Under the pieces are notes generated by a model. That model worked only from the letters and a program-made list of their open reading frames with translations, was not told where the DNA came from and did not search any database. A stretch of DNA of 32,498 bases, taken from assembly GCA_036351435.1 (NCBI GenBank), contig JAZBPA010000007.1:1-32498 (forward strand). Reading direction: 5' to 3'. Of the stretch, positions 15,798 to 25,023 are shown piece after piece. Position 1 is the first letter of the stretch. Each line of letters opens with the position of its first letter. Source of the DNA: JAAUQA01 sp036351435. GTDB taxonomy: Bacteria > Pseudomonadota > Gammaproteobacteria > Competibacterales > Competibacteraceae. The position numbers and the translations under genes were made by a program.

Positions 15798-17057
15798 TGC
15801 TGACAACGGCCACCAAGTCGATCCCCTCAACAACTCTTCAATGGGTACACCAAGCAACCGTATTAAGACTTTAGCTTTGAGTCCGTCCGGTTTGAACAAC
15901 AGTTGACCGGGCGGGGTTTGCTCACCGGTGGCCAGCGGATAGAACAGGAATACCTCGCGAGGTTCCGGCATCGGATAAGCCAGCGCATAGGTGACCAGTT
16001 GATACAATTCCGGCGTAGTGGGCGGTTTTAGCGTGTGGTCTTGATATTTAGCATCGCCGATGGCGCGTGTTTTGCCTTGCTGAATAAACACGAAATCGGG
16101 GCGAATCGCCGGTTGTCGCCAGCGCTGCGGGTTGTCCAGATACGCGAACACATCAGCACGTGAATCCTGGCTGACGACCCTCATACCGGGAGGCGTGTGC
16201 GTTTGTAGATAACGGGTCAGAAAGCGTTCGAAGGCCCGATTCATATCCAACAGAAAGCCCCCCACCGATACACCACCGGCGGTTAGTCCCACTCCACTCC
16301 CTTGCGCAAGCAGGGCGACTAACTGCAGTAACGGCGCGTAGTGGCGGGATTGCCGGTCCAAGACGGCTTGCGCGGTGGCCAGCGTCCTACCGTTCAAATC
16401 CAACCGAGGGATAGCACCAAAGTACCGGTTAGCGGTACTCAGCAAATCACCGTGCAATGATGCACTCTGCACAATACTGGCCGACAGGCGTAACCCTTCC
16501 GCCACGATCTGATTGAGTACATGCTGCCCAGTCAAATCGTGATACTGACAATACAACTGGGTTTGCCTAGGTCGATTGATTACCTGCCGCAAGTCGATTC
16601 GTCCCCGAGGACTGTTTAATTGCCCTTGCTTGGGTTGATAGCGTTTCAACAAGCCCTGTCGGACTAGATTTCGAACCCCTTGCAACAAAGACAAGGCCAG
16701 TAAATCCACAAACCCCTGTTCTGTGGATGCGAGTGGGTTATCGTTTGGGATCAACAGTAGATCGGTCAACTCGAAAGCGGCACTGACCATCGCCATAACA
16801 TGGTCGAGTTGCAGTTTAGGCACGATGTGGATACGAAGTTGACTGAGGGCAACAACGCCGATGTGCGGCCCCACTTCGATGCGCAATCCCTGGCGTAGTT
16901 CTTCCACTCGCAGGCTAGTGCGTTGCGTGAAATCGGCCAGTAATTCCTGGTCGGCGTCGGTCAGATTTAACCCTTGCAGCAACGCCGTATCCGACGGCAT
17001 TACCCGCGACCATTCGCGAATGGTCAGTGTTGGGGTAGGACGAAATGCCGAAAGCAC
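15786..17057 (-). CDS. McrC-family PD-(D/E)xK nuclease subunit, no McrB nearby
   Basis: McrC is the endonuclease subunit of the modification-dependent McrBC system, activated by the AAA+ GTPase McrB. Visible family features are LTIREWSR at the N terminus, LRIHIVPKL, GRIDLRQV (about 152-159), LLDMNRAFERFL (about 269-280), and the nuclease core RPDFVF (D321) with IGDAKYQ (D335, K337). The active site therefore looks intact over 423 residues. GTG at 17055-17057 follows directly after the cydB TAG (TAGGTG). It keeps the N-terminal motif, so it is preferred to ATG 17000. No McrB gene is adjacent. McrC-like proteins also appear with other AAA+ partners, so the biological role here is open. Confidence 0.85.
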   Translation of the reverse strand: MLSAFRPTPTLTIREWSRVMPSDTALLQGLNLTDADQELLADFTQRTSLRVEELRQGLRIEVGPHIGVVALSQLRIHIVPKLQLDHVMAMVSAAFELTDLLLIPNDNPLASTEQGFVDLLALSLLQGVRNLVRQGLLKRYQPKQGQLNSPRGRIDLRQVINRPRQTQLYCQYHDLTGQHVLNQIVAEGLRLSASIVQSASLHGDLLSTANRYFGAIPRLDLNGRTLATAQAVLDRQSRHYAPLLQLVALLAQGSGVGLTAGGVSVGGFLLDMNRAFERFLTRYLQTHTPPGMRVVSQDSRADVFAYLDNPQRWRQPAIRPDFVFIQQGKTRAIGDAKYQDHTLKPPTTPELYQLVTYALAYPMPEPREVFLFYPLATGEQTPPGQLLFKPDGLKAKVLIRLLGVPIEELLRGSTWWPLSAGLT

Positions 17058-18062
17058 CTACTCAGCGTAGCTTTCTTCAGCCCGAACCTTACCGCGAAAC
17101 ACCAGGTACTGATAGCCGTTATAAATCAACATGATGGGCAGCAAAATGCCAATGCCGGTCAGCATAAAAGCCAAGGTATGACTGGATGAGGCTGCCTGGT
17201 GAATCGTGATCGCCGGTGGTATCAGATACGGATAAACGCTCAACGCTAAACCGGTGAATGAGACTAGAAATATACTGATGCACCAAAAAAACGGCGCTTT
17301 TTCGTAGCCACGCCGGAGCCCGCGCAATAACATAGCGAATGCAAATAAGGCGAGTAACGGATACACGCCAAAATGGTAAGGTTGGGTCAACCACCGCTCG
17401 GCGACATTCTCGCTGACTAACGGTGTCCACAATGTTACTAATCCGGCAACCATTATCATTTGCCAAGCGGCGACTCGCGCCCAATGCACGCTGTGGCTCT
17501 GCAGGCGTCCTTCGGTCTTCATGACCAGATAAGTTGCTCCCAGCAGGTTGTAGCCTACAACGACCCCCATTGCCACGATCACTGAAAACGGTGAAAACGC
17601 ATCCCAAGCCAAACCAGCGAAAGCACCGTCCGCAACCGGAATACCCTCAATCCATGCGCCTAGCGCTAAGCCCTGACTGCCAGCAGCAAGGAAACTACCG
17701 CCACAGAACGCTAAATTCCACGGCCATTTGGTTTGCGCATGCTCACGAAACTCGAAGGCCACACCACGCAGAATCAATCCCAACAACATCAGCATGATGG
17801 GGATATAAAGCGCATGTAGCACGATGCCATAAACCATCGAAAATGCGCCGAATAGTACCCCACCCAACAGCACCAACCAGGTTTCATTGGCATCCCACAC
17901 GCTGCTCAGGCTAGTCATCATGATCTCGCGTCGTTCGTCACCGGCGAATAAGGACAGCATCCCGACACCCAAGTCGAAGCCATCAAGAATCACGTAGAGC
18001 ACCAGAATAAAGCCGAGCATGAAGAACCAAACATCGGCGAGCAGTAAATGGGTCGTATCCAT
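17058..18062 (-). CDS. cydB: Cytochrome bd-type quinol oxidase subunit II (cyanide-insensitive type)
   Basis: Subunit II pairs with CydA in the inner membrane to reduce oxygen with quinol electrons. The protein (334 residues) shows LDGFDLGVGML in the first helix region, SVWDANETWLVLLGG, a run of eight or nine hydrophobic segments and the terminal helix LIYNGYQYLVFRGKV. The ATG at 18060-18062 overlaps the cydA TGA (TGATG), with AGGGAG about 10 bases upstream. A GTG one codon earlier is less likely. McrC follows with no gap, so no cydX-like small subunit is encoded behind it. Confidence 0.95.
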   Translation of the reverse strand: MDTTHLLLADVWFFMLGFILVLYVILDGFDLGVGMLSLFAGDERREIMMTSLSSVWDANETWLVLLGGVLFGAFSMVYGIVLHALYIPIMLMLLGLILRGVAFEFREHAQTKWPWNLAFCGGSFLAAGSQGLALGAWIEGIPVADGAFAGLAWDAFSPFSVIVAMGVVVGYNLLGATYLVMKTEGRLQSHSVHWARVAAWQMIMVAGLVTLWTPLVSENVAERWLTQPYHFGVYPLLALFAFAMLLRGLRRGYEKAPFFWCISIFLVSFTGLALSVYPYLIPPAITIHQAASSSHTLAFMLTGIGILLPIMLIYNGYQYLVFRGKVRAEESYAE

Positions 18063-19498
18063 CACTTTTCTCCCTGGGCGCGCCCATCAACAACATGCTT
18101 GAAGGGGCGGGTATTCACGGGGGCGTCGGTATGCCGCGCGGGTACTGCAGCGCTAAAGTTCGGACCTTTCTTGATCAGACGGCGAGCGAAGGTCAGAAAG
18201 ACCAGTAGTAAAATGGTATAGAGCACGATATAGCCGATTAACGACCCACCGACCACGCCTGCAGGCAGCTTGGAAGCGCCCTCGCTGGTGCGCAGAATAC
18301 CGTAGATCAACCAGGGCTGGCGGCCCACTTCGCGCACCACCCAACCCATCTCGACGGCGATATAGCCCATCGGGATCATCATCACCCAAATCCGCAGTAA
18401 CCAACGACGCGCTGCTAGAGTTTCCACGGTGAGGCCATGTCGCCACCACACGAAACCGGTCCAATAGGTCAGCACAAAGAACATCACCCCGATGCCCGCC
18501 ATGATACGAAAACCGTAGAATAATACCGGCATCAGCGGTGGTTGATCGGCTACCGGAAACTCTTTTAGACCTTGGACTTGACCGTCCAGGGTGCGGGTCG
18601 CCAATAACGACAAGCCATTGGGCACGGTGATTTCCCAATCGTTTTTCTGCTCACTGCGATTCGGCCAAGCCGCGATAGCCCAATCGGCGCCTTGGCCGGG
18701 TGGATTGGTATCCCAATGGCCTTCGATAGCGGCGCCCTTGGCCGGCTGATATTCGAAAACGGCGCGCCCACTGCCGTCCCCTAAAAAGATCTGCAACGGC
18801 GTGATGATCAAAGCTGCAGTGACGATGATCCGGAACGATTTCAGGAAAAACTCGGCGTGACGATCCTTGAGAATATACCAAGCGCTGATTCCGCCGATGA
18901 CGAAGGCGCTGGTTTCCAGCGCAGCCACCCACATATGGGAAACGCCCCACGGCATGTCGGGATTGAAGACCGCCTCTGCGAAACTATCGACGACGAATCG
19001 GCCATCTTCCATGTGCCCGCCGGCGGGTGTTTGCATCCACGAATTCGCTGCCAAAATCCAGAATGCTGAAAGTGATGCGCCAAACGCCACCATGCAGGTG
19101 GAAAACAGGTGAATCGGTGGGGCCACCCGCTGCCAACCGAACATCATGATGCCGAGAAATCCGGCTTCCAACATGAAGGCCATCGCGCCTTCGAAGCCCA
19201 AAATGGCGCCGAAAAAGTCGCCGCTGGCGGTGGCGAATCCAGCCCAGTTAGTGCCGAATTCGAACTCCAATGGGATTCCCGTGACCACCCCAACTGCGAA
19301 ATTGAGGAGGAACAACTTACCCCAGAACCGCGCGTGGTGGTAATAATCAGGATTGCCGGTTTTCAGCCACAAGGCTTCTACCGTCACCAGGAACAGCGAC
19401 AGGCCGATCGTCAACACCGGCCAGAGGATATGGAACATGGCTGTCAAAGCGAACTGCATCCGTGACAGGACAATGTGGTCAGTCAGATTTTCAAGCAT
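18062..19498 (-). CDS. cydA: Cytochrome bd-type quinol oxidase subunit I (cyanide-insensitive type)
   Basis: Subunit I holds hemes b558, b595 and d and the quinol site. Numbered from ATG 19498: H23 in AMFHILWP (heme b595 ligand position), E103 and E111 in GFEGAMAFMLEAG, H188 in VSHMW (b558 ligand position), and MGWVVREVGRQPW. The GRQPW motif and the overall length of 478 residues, with a short Q loop, place it in the CioA branch rather than the long-Q-loop E. coli CydA branch. The open frame reaches 19579, but MLENLTDHIVLSRMQF is the family start. It lies 40 bases behind the transporter gene and overlaps cydB. Confidence 0.95.
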   Translation of the reverse strand: MLENLTDHIVLSRMQFALTAMFHILWPVLTIGLSLFLVTVEALWLKTGNPDYYHHARFWGKLFLLNFAVGVVTGIPLEFEFGTNWAGFATASGDFFGAILGFEGAMAFMLEAGFLGIMMFGWQRVAPPIHLFSTCMVAFGASLSAFWILAANSWMQTPAGGHMEDGRFVVDSFAEAVFNPDMPWGVSHMWVAALETSAFVIGGISAWYILKDRHAEFFLKSFRIIVTAALIITPLQIFLGDGSGRAVFEYQPAKGAAIEGHWDTNPPGQGADWAIAAWPNRSEQKNDWEITVPNGLSLLATRTLDGQVQGLKEFPVADQPPLMPVLFYGFRIMAGIGVMFFVLTYWTGFVWWRHGLTVETLAARRWLLRIWVMMIPMGYIAVEMGWVVREVGRQPWLIYGILRTSEGASKLPAGVVGGSLIGYIVLYTILLLVFLTFARRLIKKGPNFSAAVPARHTDAPVNTRPFKHVVDGRAQGEK

Positions 19499-19538
19499 GC
19501 CGGCCCCTGATGACTCGGTGAAAGGAAGTGGCGTCAGA

Positions 19539-21353
19539 TTACATCGGAAACAACAGTGGCACCGCAAGCAGGGTGACAACCATGACTAACACCTGCAAGG
19601 GGACTCCCACCTTGACGAAATCGTTGAAGCGATAACCACCGGGTCCTAACACCAGCGTGTTAACAGGTGAGGCAACCGGAGTAGCAAATGCGGTGGAAGC
19701 CGCTAACGCCACGGTCATCAAAAACGGATAAGGTGACACTGACAGACCCATCGCCGCACCCACCGCGATGGGTGCAACTAACACGGTAGTCGCGGTGTTG
19801 GAAATAAACTGACTGAATACGGAAGTCAATACGAACAATCCGGCCATCAGTGCCAGTGGCCCATACTCACCCAGGCTAGTGACTAAGCTATCGACGATCA
19901 AGGTCAATCCGCCGGTTTTTTCCAAGGCTGTCGCCATCGGCAACATGCCGGCGATCAACACTAGGCTTTGCCAGCTCACCGAGGAATAAATCTCTTTGGC
20001 TTTGACACAACCGGCAAATCCCATCGCCAGCGCAGCGATGAGAACGGCAGCCACGTTGGGTATCAAACCGAACGTCATCACGGTCAACATGGCCAGCATA
20101 ATCGTCAACGCCCAGGGGGCTTTGGCGCGAGCCGGTGCGACTTCGTCCATCTCACGCGGCAAATTCAAGACCAGAAAATCCCTATGCGCGCCTTGCAACA
20201 GGGCGATTTGTTTCCAACCCCCACCCATCAATAGCGAATCTCCGAAGGCAAGCGGAGCCTGAATCAAATCACCCACAAGCGGTTTTCCCATGCGCAAAAT
20301 GCCGAGCACCGTCAATCCATGACGTTCGCGGAAGCGGACCTCGCTCAAGGTTTTGCCGATCATCCCGGAGTGGGGAGTGAGCAACACCTCAGCCAAGCCT
20401 AATTCCTGGGCCATTAAGTGATGCTGAGATTCTGCCAGGGCCAGCAGTTGCAAGTCTTCACCCTGCGCTAGAGCTGCGATCTCTTGTTGGCCACCGACGC
20501 CGTAAATAATCATTCCGGCTTGTAATTCGGTGTGTGACAGTGCGGGAATGATGCCAGTATGCCGAGCGACTCCCAATACGGTCACGCCATACCGGGTGCG
20601 CAATAAGGCTTGAGCGACGGTGTTACCGATTAGCGGCGAAGCAGGTTTGATTTGCAAACGATGCATCTGATCGGTTATCTGATAGGTATCGGCTAAATCG
20701 CTCAAGGAAAGCCGGTCATGCAAAGCATTGGACGACTCCGACCCTTTAGGTAACAAGCGTCGTCCCACCAAAACCATGTAGACGATACCTAACAACAACA
20801 CCAGCAAGCCAATCGGCGTGAAGTCGAAAAATCCGAACGGTTCCAAACCTTCGCGAGTCAATTGACCATTCACAACCAAGTTGGGCGGGGTACCGATCAG
20901 GGTCAACATACCGCCCATCAACGAAGCCAATGCGATTGGCATCATCAATTGTGTCGGGCTGACGCCGATCCGAGCGGCCAGATTGAGTGCCACCGGGATA
21001 AAGATGGCCACAGCACCGGTCGAGCTCATAAATGCTGATAAACCGGCCACCACCAGCATGAGCAAAACCAGCAGCCGCAGTTCGCTGGTGCCCGCCACCC
21101 GCATCAGCCAATTACCGATGGCATAAGCAATGCCGGTTCGGAACAAGCCTTCGCTGACCACGAACAACCCGGCAATCAGTAATACCACCGGATCACCGAA
21201 ACCGGCCAGCGCTTCAACGGGCGACAGCACCCCGCTTAGCATCAGCGCCAATACCACGAGGATGGCGACCACATCCAGCCGCAAGCGATCACTCGCGAAT
21301 AAAACGACAGTGGTTAGCAGCAGAGCGAAAACGAACAGAGTGTCACCGGTCAT
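19539..21353 (-). CDS. SLC13/DASS-family anion transporter with two RCK_C domains
   Basis: This polytopic inner-membrane protein (604 residues) belongs to the sodium:anion symporter superfamily. N- and C-terminal membrane halves flank two soluble TrkA-C/RCK_C modules (about 215-300 and 305-390, each with G.TVAQ or GKTLSE...R...VTVLGV/LTVLGI patterns). The hairpin motifs SSTGAVAIFIPVAL, TLIGTPPNLVV and SNTATTVLVAPIA are the expected substrate/sodium-site signatures. Sulfate is a common substrate for RCK_C-containing members, but this cannot be read from the sequence. ATG 21351-21353 is used; a TTG directly before it is not needed. It is sandwiched between DUF5682 and cydA in one operon-like block. 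Confidence 0.88.
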   Translation of the reverse strand: MTGDTLFVFALLLTTVVLFASDRLRLDVVAILVVLALMLSGVLSPVEALAGFGDPVVLLIAGLFVVSEGLFRTGIAYAIGNWLMRVAGTSELRLLVLLMLVVAGLSAFMSSTGAVAIFIPVALNLAARIGVSPTQLMMPIALASLMGGMLTLIGTPPNLVVNGQLTREGLEPFGFFDFTPIGLLVLLLGIVYMVLVGRRLLPKGSESSNALHDRLSLSDLADTYQITDQMHRLQIKPASPLIGNTVAQALLRTRYGVTVLGVARHTGIIPALSHTELQAGMIIYGVGGQQEIAALAQGEDLQLLALAESQHHLMAQELGLAEVLLTPHSGMIGKTLSEVRFRERHGLTVLGILRMGKPLVGDLIQAPLAFGDSLLMGGGWKQIALLQGAHRDFLVLNLPREMDEVAPARAKAPWALTIMLAMLTVMTFGLIPNVAAVLIAALAMGFAGCVKAKEIYSSVSWQSLVLIAGMLPMATALEKTGGLTLIVDSLVTSLGEYGPLALMAGLFVLTSVFSQFISNTATTVLVAPIAVGAAMGLSVSPYPFLMTVALAASTAFATPVASPVNTLVLGPGGYRFNDFVKVGVPLQVLVMVVTLLAVPLLFPM

Positions 21354-21398
21354 CAACTATCCAGATGAGTTGTTTTTGTTACGGCGTACTTTAGCGGT

Positions 21399-23633
21399 TC
21401 AGGCCAACCCCAACAAGCGCATGGCCAGGGGCAATACCCGATCCGCGCGGTCCTGATCAATCGCCATATCCATCGGCCCCATACCGGACGGAGACGCTCC
21501 GCGCACCCGCTCGCCCATTTGCCGCCTTTCGGGAGCGGCAAAGGTTGCGAAGGTCCGACGTAATAGAGGCAATAGTTGCACGAACACATCGTCACGCAAG
21601 CCGATTACCCACTCGTGCAATATTTGCCAGAGTGTCTCATTGTGCAACAGAATTAACCCGCTGCCGCGCAGGAATCCTTCGATCCAGGCAGCCGCTTGAT
21701 TAGGCTCGTTTGCCGTGGATAACGCCCAACTCAAGCGACGCCCGACTTGGTCGGCCTCCAGCGCATTGCGCTCGAATAGCAACCGACAGCAACGTCCCGC
21801 CAATAACCCATGCAAGCCCTGCTGATCAGTCAACCGCAACAACAGTGCTTGCCAATATTCCAGCTGCTCCTGATTCTGCAATAAGTTAATGGAACTGTTA
21901 ACCGCCTCCAGGTGGGCAAACATCGCTTGCGCGGCGTCATCGTCCAGCGAAGCACAGGCAGCGGGAAGGCCAATGCAAATACGGGTCACGAGTCCGTCAA
22001 CGATGTGTGCCACCAACGCGGTATCGGTTTGCCGGACGTTCCCATAACGCAGTGTATCGCTCAGCGGTGGTAAGGCTTCCATTAAATGCGGAATATCGCT
22101 GGTGAGGGCAGCTACATTTTGCAGTCGGGTCATGACCGGGCCAATAGCGGGTGGTAAATCGGCGATCAATACCTGTTCCGCGAGGCGGGTGAGTTCGGGT
22201 AATTCGTCGCTGTCCCGGGCTGTGATTTGGGCATAATTAGCGGCGGCGTCCGCCACGGTGTTACCCCAGACGTTAGCCTCAATGAGCGCCACAGCCAATT
22301 CCGGTTGCCACTGCACGCGCCAGTTTTCCTTGAAAGTCCCTTTGCCATCGACGCGTTCAGTGCGACCCCAAGAGATATTCAATAGATTTAACCGGTGTAA
22401 CAGATGGCTCCGGGCTAAATCGTTAGCTTTGCGCAGGTCCAATTCGAGCAAGCGTTGCCCCGCTTCGGGCGGCAGGCGCAGGCGTTTTTGCTGGCGTTGC
22501 AAGTCCTGTTGTAGCGGCAACATAGGGGTTTCCGCCGGCACCTGTCCGAGACGCTCGCCGATCAATAATTTTTCCCTGATCAACGTCAGCGGAGTTTCCG
22601 AGCCGGAGCAGAATACCGCCAGGGCGGCTTCGTTGAGATCGGTCAGATTGGGTTGGGAACGCTGCCGTAATGCGGCTAATGCCTCGGCCAAACGCACCGC
22701 TTCGATAATGCTGGCGGTCGATGCACCCAGGTCATGTTCCCGCAGCAGTTGCGCAACCCGGCTTAACCAATGCACGCTGACTGCATCGGGTGCCATCCAA
22801 CAATGATGATAAAATCCCGGCGCTTCAATACCCGCCCCGTAACCGCTTGCGTAGGTCAAGCGTCCATAAGTCCACGGCACCCAGGTGGCAGTCACCTTAA
22901 CCTTGGCTAACCCCTTGAGCAGCGCGTTATCGTCTTTGATCGGAGGCGGTTTGGCCAAAGCCGGGACATGCCAAGCACCACAGATAACCGCAATCCGCTG
23001 ATAGCCGGCCTGTTGGGTTTGCCGAATCGTGCGCCGCATGAAAGCTTCACGGCAAGCTTCCAGTGTTTCGAACGGTAAATTAGCCGTTTCCTCACGCAAA
23101 GCGGTCATCAGCTCCAAAACGGCTTGAAACAAATCCTGACTGTCCCGACGTTGTTCAATCATATACTCCCACCAGCGTTCACCATCGCCGTAACCGGTCG
23201 CTTCGGCAATCCAATTCAACGGATCTTGGCGAATTGCGGGTGTGGGTGCGTTCGGGGAATCGGTTTTATCGATCTCGGGATTGATCTCGGCTGGTTTTTC
23301 CTTTGCCTCCATAGCCATCCGCTGTGCTTGGGGTAAATCCATGAACCGCACCGGCACATCGTGCTGTAAGCCGTATTGAATGGCTTGCCATTCCGGGGAA
23401 AACTCGGCGAAGGGGTAATAAACCGCTTGTTGGGGGTCTTCGGGCCTGTAGATCAGCAAGGCCACCGGCGGCTGCATCTCGGCATAACCGGCTAAAGGTA
23501 ATATTTCCTGGGCATCTGACGGGCCTTCGATCAGAATGGCGTCGGGTTGCAATTCATTCAGGGCATGTTGGACGCTCCGTGCGGAACCGGGACCGTGGTG
23601 GCGGATACCGAGGAGAGTTGGGGGTTGGCTCAT
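21399..23633 (-). CDS. DUF5682 family protein
   Basis: The 744-residue protein begins LLGIRHHGPGSARSVQHAL, followed by AILIEGPSDA. These motifs mark the ChaN/TraB/erythromycin-esterase-like fold of DUF5682, including an invariant RHHGPGS and a Glu in EGP. Later stretches IAVICGAWHVPAL, TWVPWTYGRL and SGYGAG are also typical. The C-terminal half is helical and low in recognisable motifs. There is no signal peptide. In other genomes DUF5682 genes usually stand with a MoxR AAA+ ATPase and a von Willebrand A-domain protein; neither is visible here. It is the first gene of a five-gene minus-strand block. No strong Shine-Dalgarno precedes ATG 23631-23633. The biochemical function is unknown. Confidence 0.8.
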   Translation of the reverse strand: MSQPPTLLGIRHHGPGSARSVQHALNELQPDAILIEGPSDAQEILPLAGYAEMQPPVALLIYRPEDPQQAVYYPFAEFSPEWQAIQYGLQHDVPVRFMDLPQAQRMAMEAKEKPAEINPEIDKTDSPNAPTPAIRQDPLNWIAEATGYGDGERWWEYMIEQRRDSQDLFQAVLELMTALREETANLPFETLEACREAFMRRTIRQTQQAGYQRIAVICGAWHVPALAKPPPIKDDNALLKGLAKVKVTATWVPWTYGRLTYASGYGAGIEAPGFYHHCWMAPDAVSVHWLSRVAQLLREHDLGASTASIIEAVRLAEALAALRQRSQPNLTDLNEAALAVFCSGSETPLTLIREKLLIGERLGQVPAETPMLPLQQDLQRQQKRLRLPPEAGQRLLELDLRKANDLARSHLLHRLNLLNISWGRTERVDGKGTFKENWRVQWQPELAVALIEANVWGNTVADAAANYAQITARDSDELPELTRLAEQVLIADLPPAIGPVMTRLQNVAALTSDIPHLMEALPPLSDTLRYGNVRQTDTALVAHIVDGLVTRICIGLPAACASLDDDAAQAMFAHLEAVNSSINLLQNQEQLEYWQALLLRLTDQQGLHGLLAGRCCRLLFERNALEADQVGRRLSWALSTANEPNQAAAWIEGFLRGSGLILLHNETLWQILHEWVIGLRDDVFVQLLPLLRRTFATFAAPERRQMGERVRGASPSGMGPMDMAIDQDRADRVLPLAMRLLGLA

Positions 23634-23930
23634 GGGTGTTGGTAGACCGGTTCGGCCTGACAGTGGATGCTTTAAGTCGTTATGGTTGTTGAGATAAGTT
23701 CACGCTACAAGAGAAAAACTGAGCCTGCAAGCGGTTTGCCGGTGTGCGGGGTTGCAGAACAGCTAGGCTATAGGGGGCATGAAGCAAAAAGGGTGTGATA
23801 GCATCTTGAAGAAAGTTACATGGACTTGCAGTAACAAGGCATAGAGCTCAGTTCATATCTACCGAATCAGCTAGATAAGCGGAAATCATAAACTCCTTAA
23901 GTTAGGCACGTACGAAAAAAGGGGCCTGTC
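23634..23930. other. Divergent intergenic region between DUF5682 and SnoaL-like gene
   Basis: This 297-base stretch separates two divergent genes and must hold promoters for both, but no pair of elements is convincing. It is visibly richer in A and T than the flanking genes, with no ORF, tRNA or repeat. A small dyad GTTAC-N11-GTAAC (23815-23819 and 23831-23835) could be a binding site; that is weak evidence. Confidence 0.4.
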
Positions 23931-24317
23931 ATGGGAACAGCCGAAAACAAAAAGCTCGTAATAGACGCGCTCACTGGAGGCGGCAACAGTTTACTTGACG
24001 CCTTGGCTGAGGATATCCGCTGGACGCTTATCGGGACCACGATGTATTCAGGAACCTATGTCGGCAAGGACGAGGTCGTTCAGAAATTGGTTACTCCCCT
24101 TTTCGCACAACTCGGGACAGGGTTTCAAGTGCAGATTCAGCGCGCTATCGCAGAGGACGATCACGTTGTGGTGCAGTTTCAAGGCCGAGCCCGGACAAAA
24201 ACTGGCGTGCCTTACGATAACACCTATTGCATAGTCATGCGGGTTGAAGACGGAAAGATCGCGGAGATTACAGAGTATTTTGATACGGAGTTAACCACCG
24301 CAGTTCTTGGCCGCTGA
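23931..24317 (+). CDS. SnoaL-like / NTF2-fold protein
   Basis: A 128-residue single-domain protein of the NTF2/SnoaL superfamily, whose members are small isomerases, hydrolases or ligand-binding proteins. Typical features are an N-terminal helix (NKKLVIDALTGG), LAEDIRWTLIGTT, GKDEVVQKLV, VVVQFQGRARTKTGVPYDN and the C-terminal strand IAEITEYFDTELT. AGGGG lies about 8 bases before the ATG. The substrate is not predictable. It is followed by marC after 82 bases on the same strand. Confidence 0.75.
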   Translation: MGTAENKKLVIDALTGGGNSLLDALAEDIRWTLIGTTMYSGTYVGKDEVVQKLVTPLFAQLGTGFQVQIQRAIAEDDHVVVQFQGRARTKTGVPYDNTYCIVMRVEDGKIAEITEYFDTELTTAVLGR

Positions 24318-24399
24318 GGCTCCTGTATGGACTCCACAGGCTTGCACACCCAAGAAAACCTGCACGAGGTCTTACGGTTTAAATAAATCGGAAAACTAA

Positions 24400-25008
24400 A
24401 TGAACGATCTCATTGCAACATTTATCTTCTTCTTTGCGGTCATCGACCCTATCGGATCGGTGCCGGTATTCATTGCTGTAACTAGCCGTTATGAGGATAA
24501 AATCAAAAGAAAAATTGCAGTTCAAGCCACTCTCGCATCGGCGGCGATTCTCTTGTTCTTTGTTATCGCGGGTGAAGTCATCCTAGACGCGATAGACATC
24601 CCACTTGCGGCGTTTCAAATAGCCGGAGGTATTGTTCTGTTTCTGTTCGCGCTAACCATGATTTTTGGCGAAAGCAAACCGGAGCAAGAACTCAAGATGA
24701 CTAATACCGGAACCGAAACGGCCATTTTCCCGCTGGCCGTTCCCTCCATCGCTAGTCCGGGCGCCATGCTGGCCGCTGTTTTGCTTACTGAAAACAGTCA
24801 GTACAGCTTATGGGAACAGGTCCAAACGGCAGCAATGATGCTATCCGTACTGCTGATTGTGCTGATTCTGTTACTCGCCGCGAGTTGGATTCATCGACTC
24901 ATCGGCAATAGTGGCGCGAGTATTATCAGTCGGGTGATGGGATTGATTCTTTCTTCTGTGGCGGTTTCAAGCGTTTTGGCCGGTATTAAAGAGTATTTTG
25001 GATTGTAA
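24400..25008 (+). CDS. MarC-family integral membrane protein
   Basis: MarC/UPF0056 proteins are inner-membrane proteins of about 200 residues with six predicted helices and no firmly established function. An older link to multiple antibiotic resistance in E. coli was not upheld. The sequence shows the family start (FFFAVIDPIGSVPVFIAVTS), QIAGGIVLFLFALTMIFG, and FPLAVPSIASPGAMLAAVLL. The length of 202 residues is usual. A weak CGGA precedes the ATG. Confidence 0.88.
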   Translation: MNDLIATFIFFFAVIDPIGSVPVFIAVTSRYEDKIKRKIAVQATLASAAILLFFVIAGEVILDAIDIPLAAFQIAGGIVLFLFALTMIFGESKPEQELKMTNTGTETAIFPLAVPSIASPGAMLAAVLLTENSQYSLWEQVQTAAMMLSVLLIVLILLLAASWIHRLIGNSGASIISRVMGLILSSVAVSSVLAGIKEYFGL

Positions 25009-25023
25009 GCAATCCGCCCTGTT

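Noticed and set aside
22258..22806. 182-codon plus-strand frame opposite DUF5682
   Set aside because: Antisense shadow with Arg/Ser-rich composition and no ribosome binding site.
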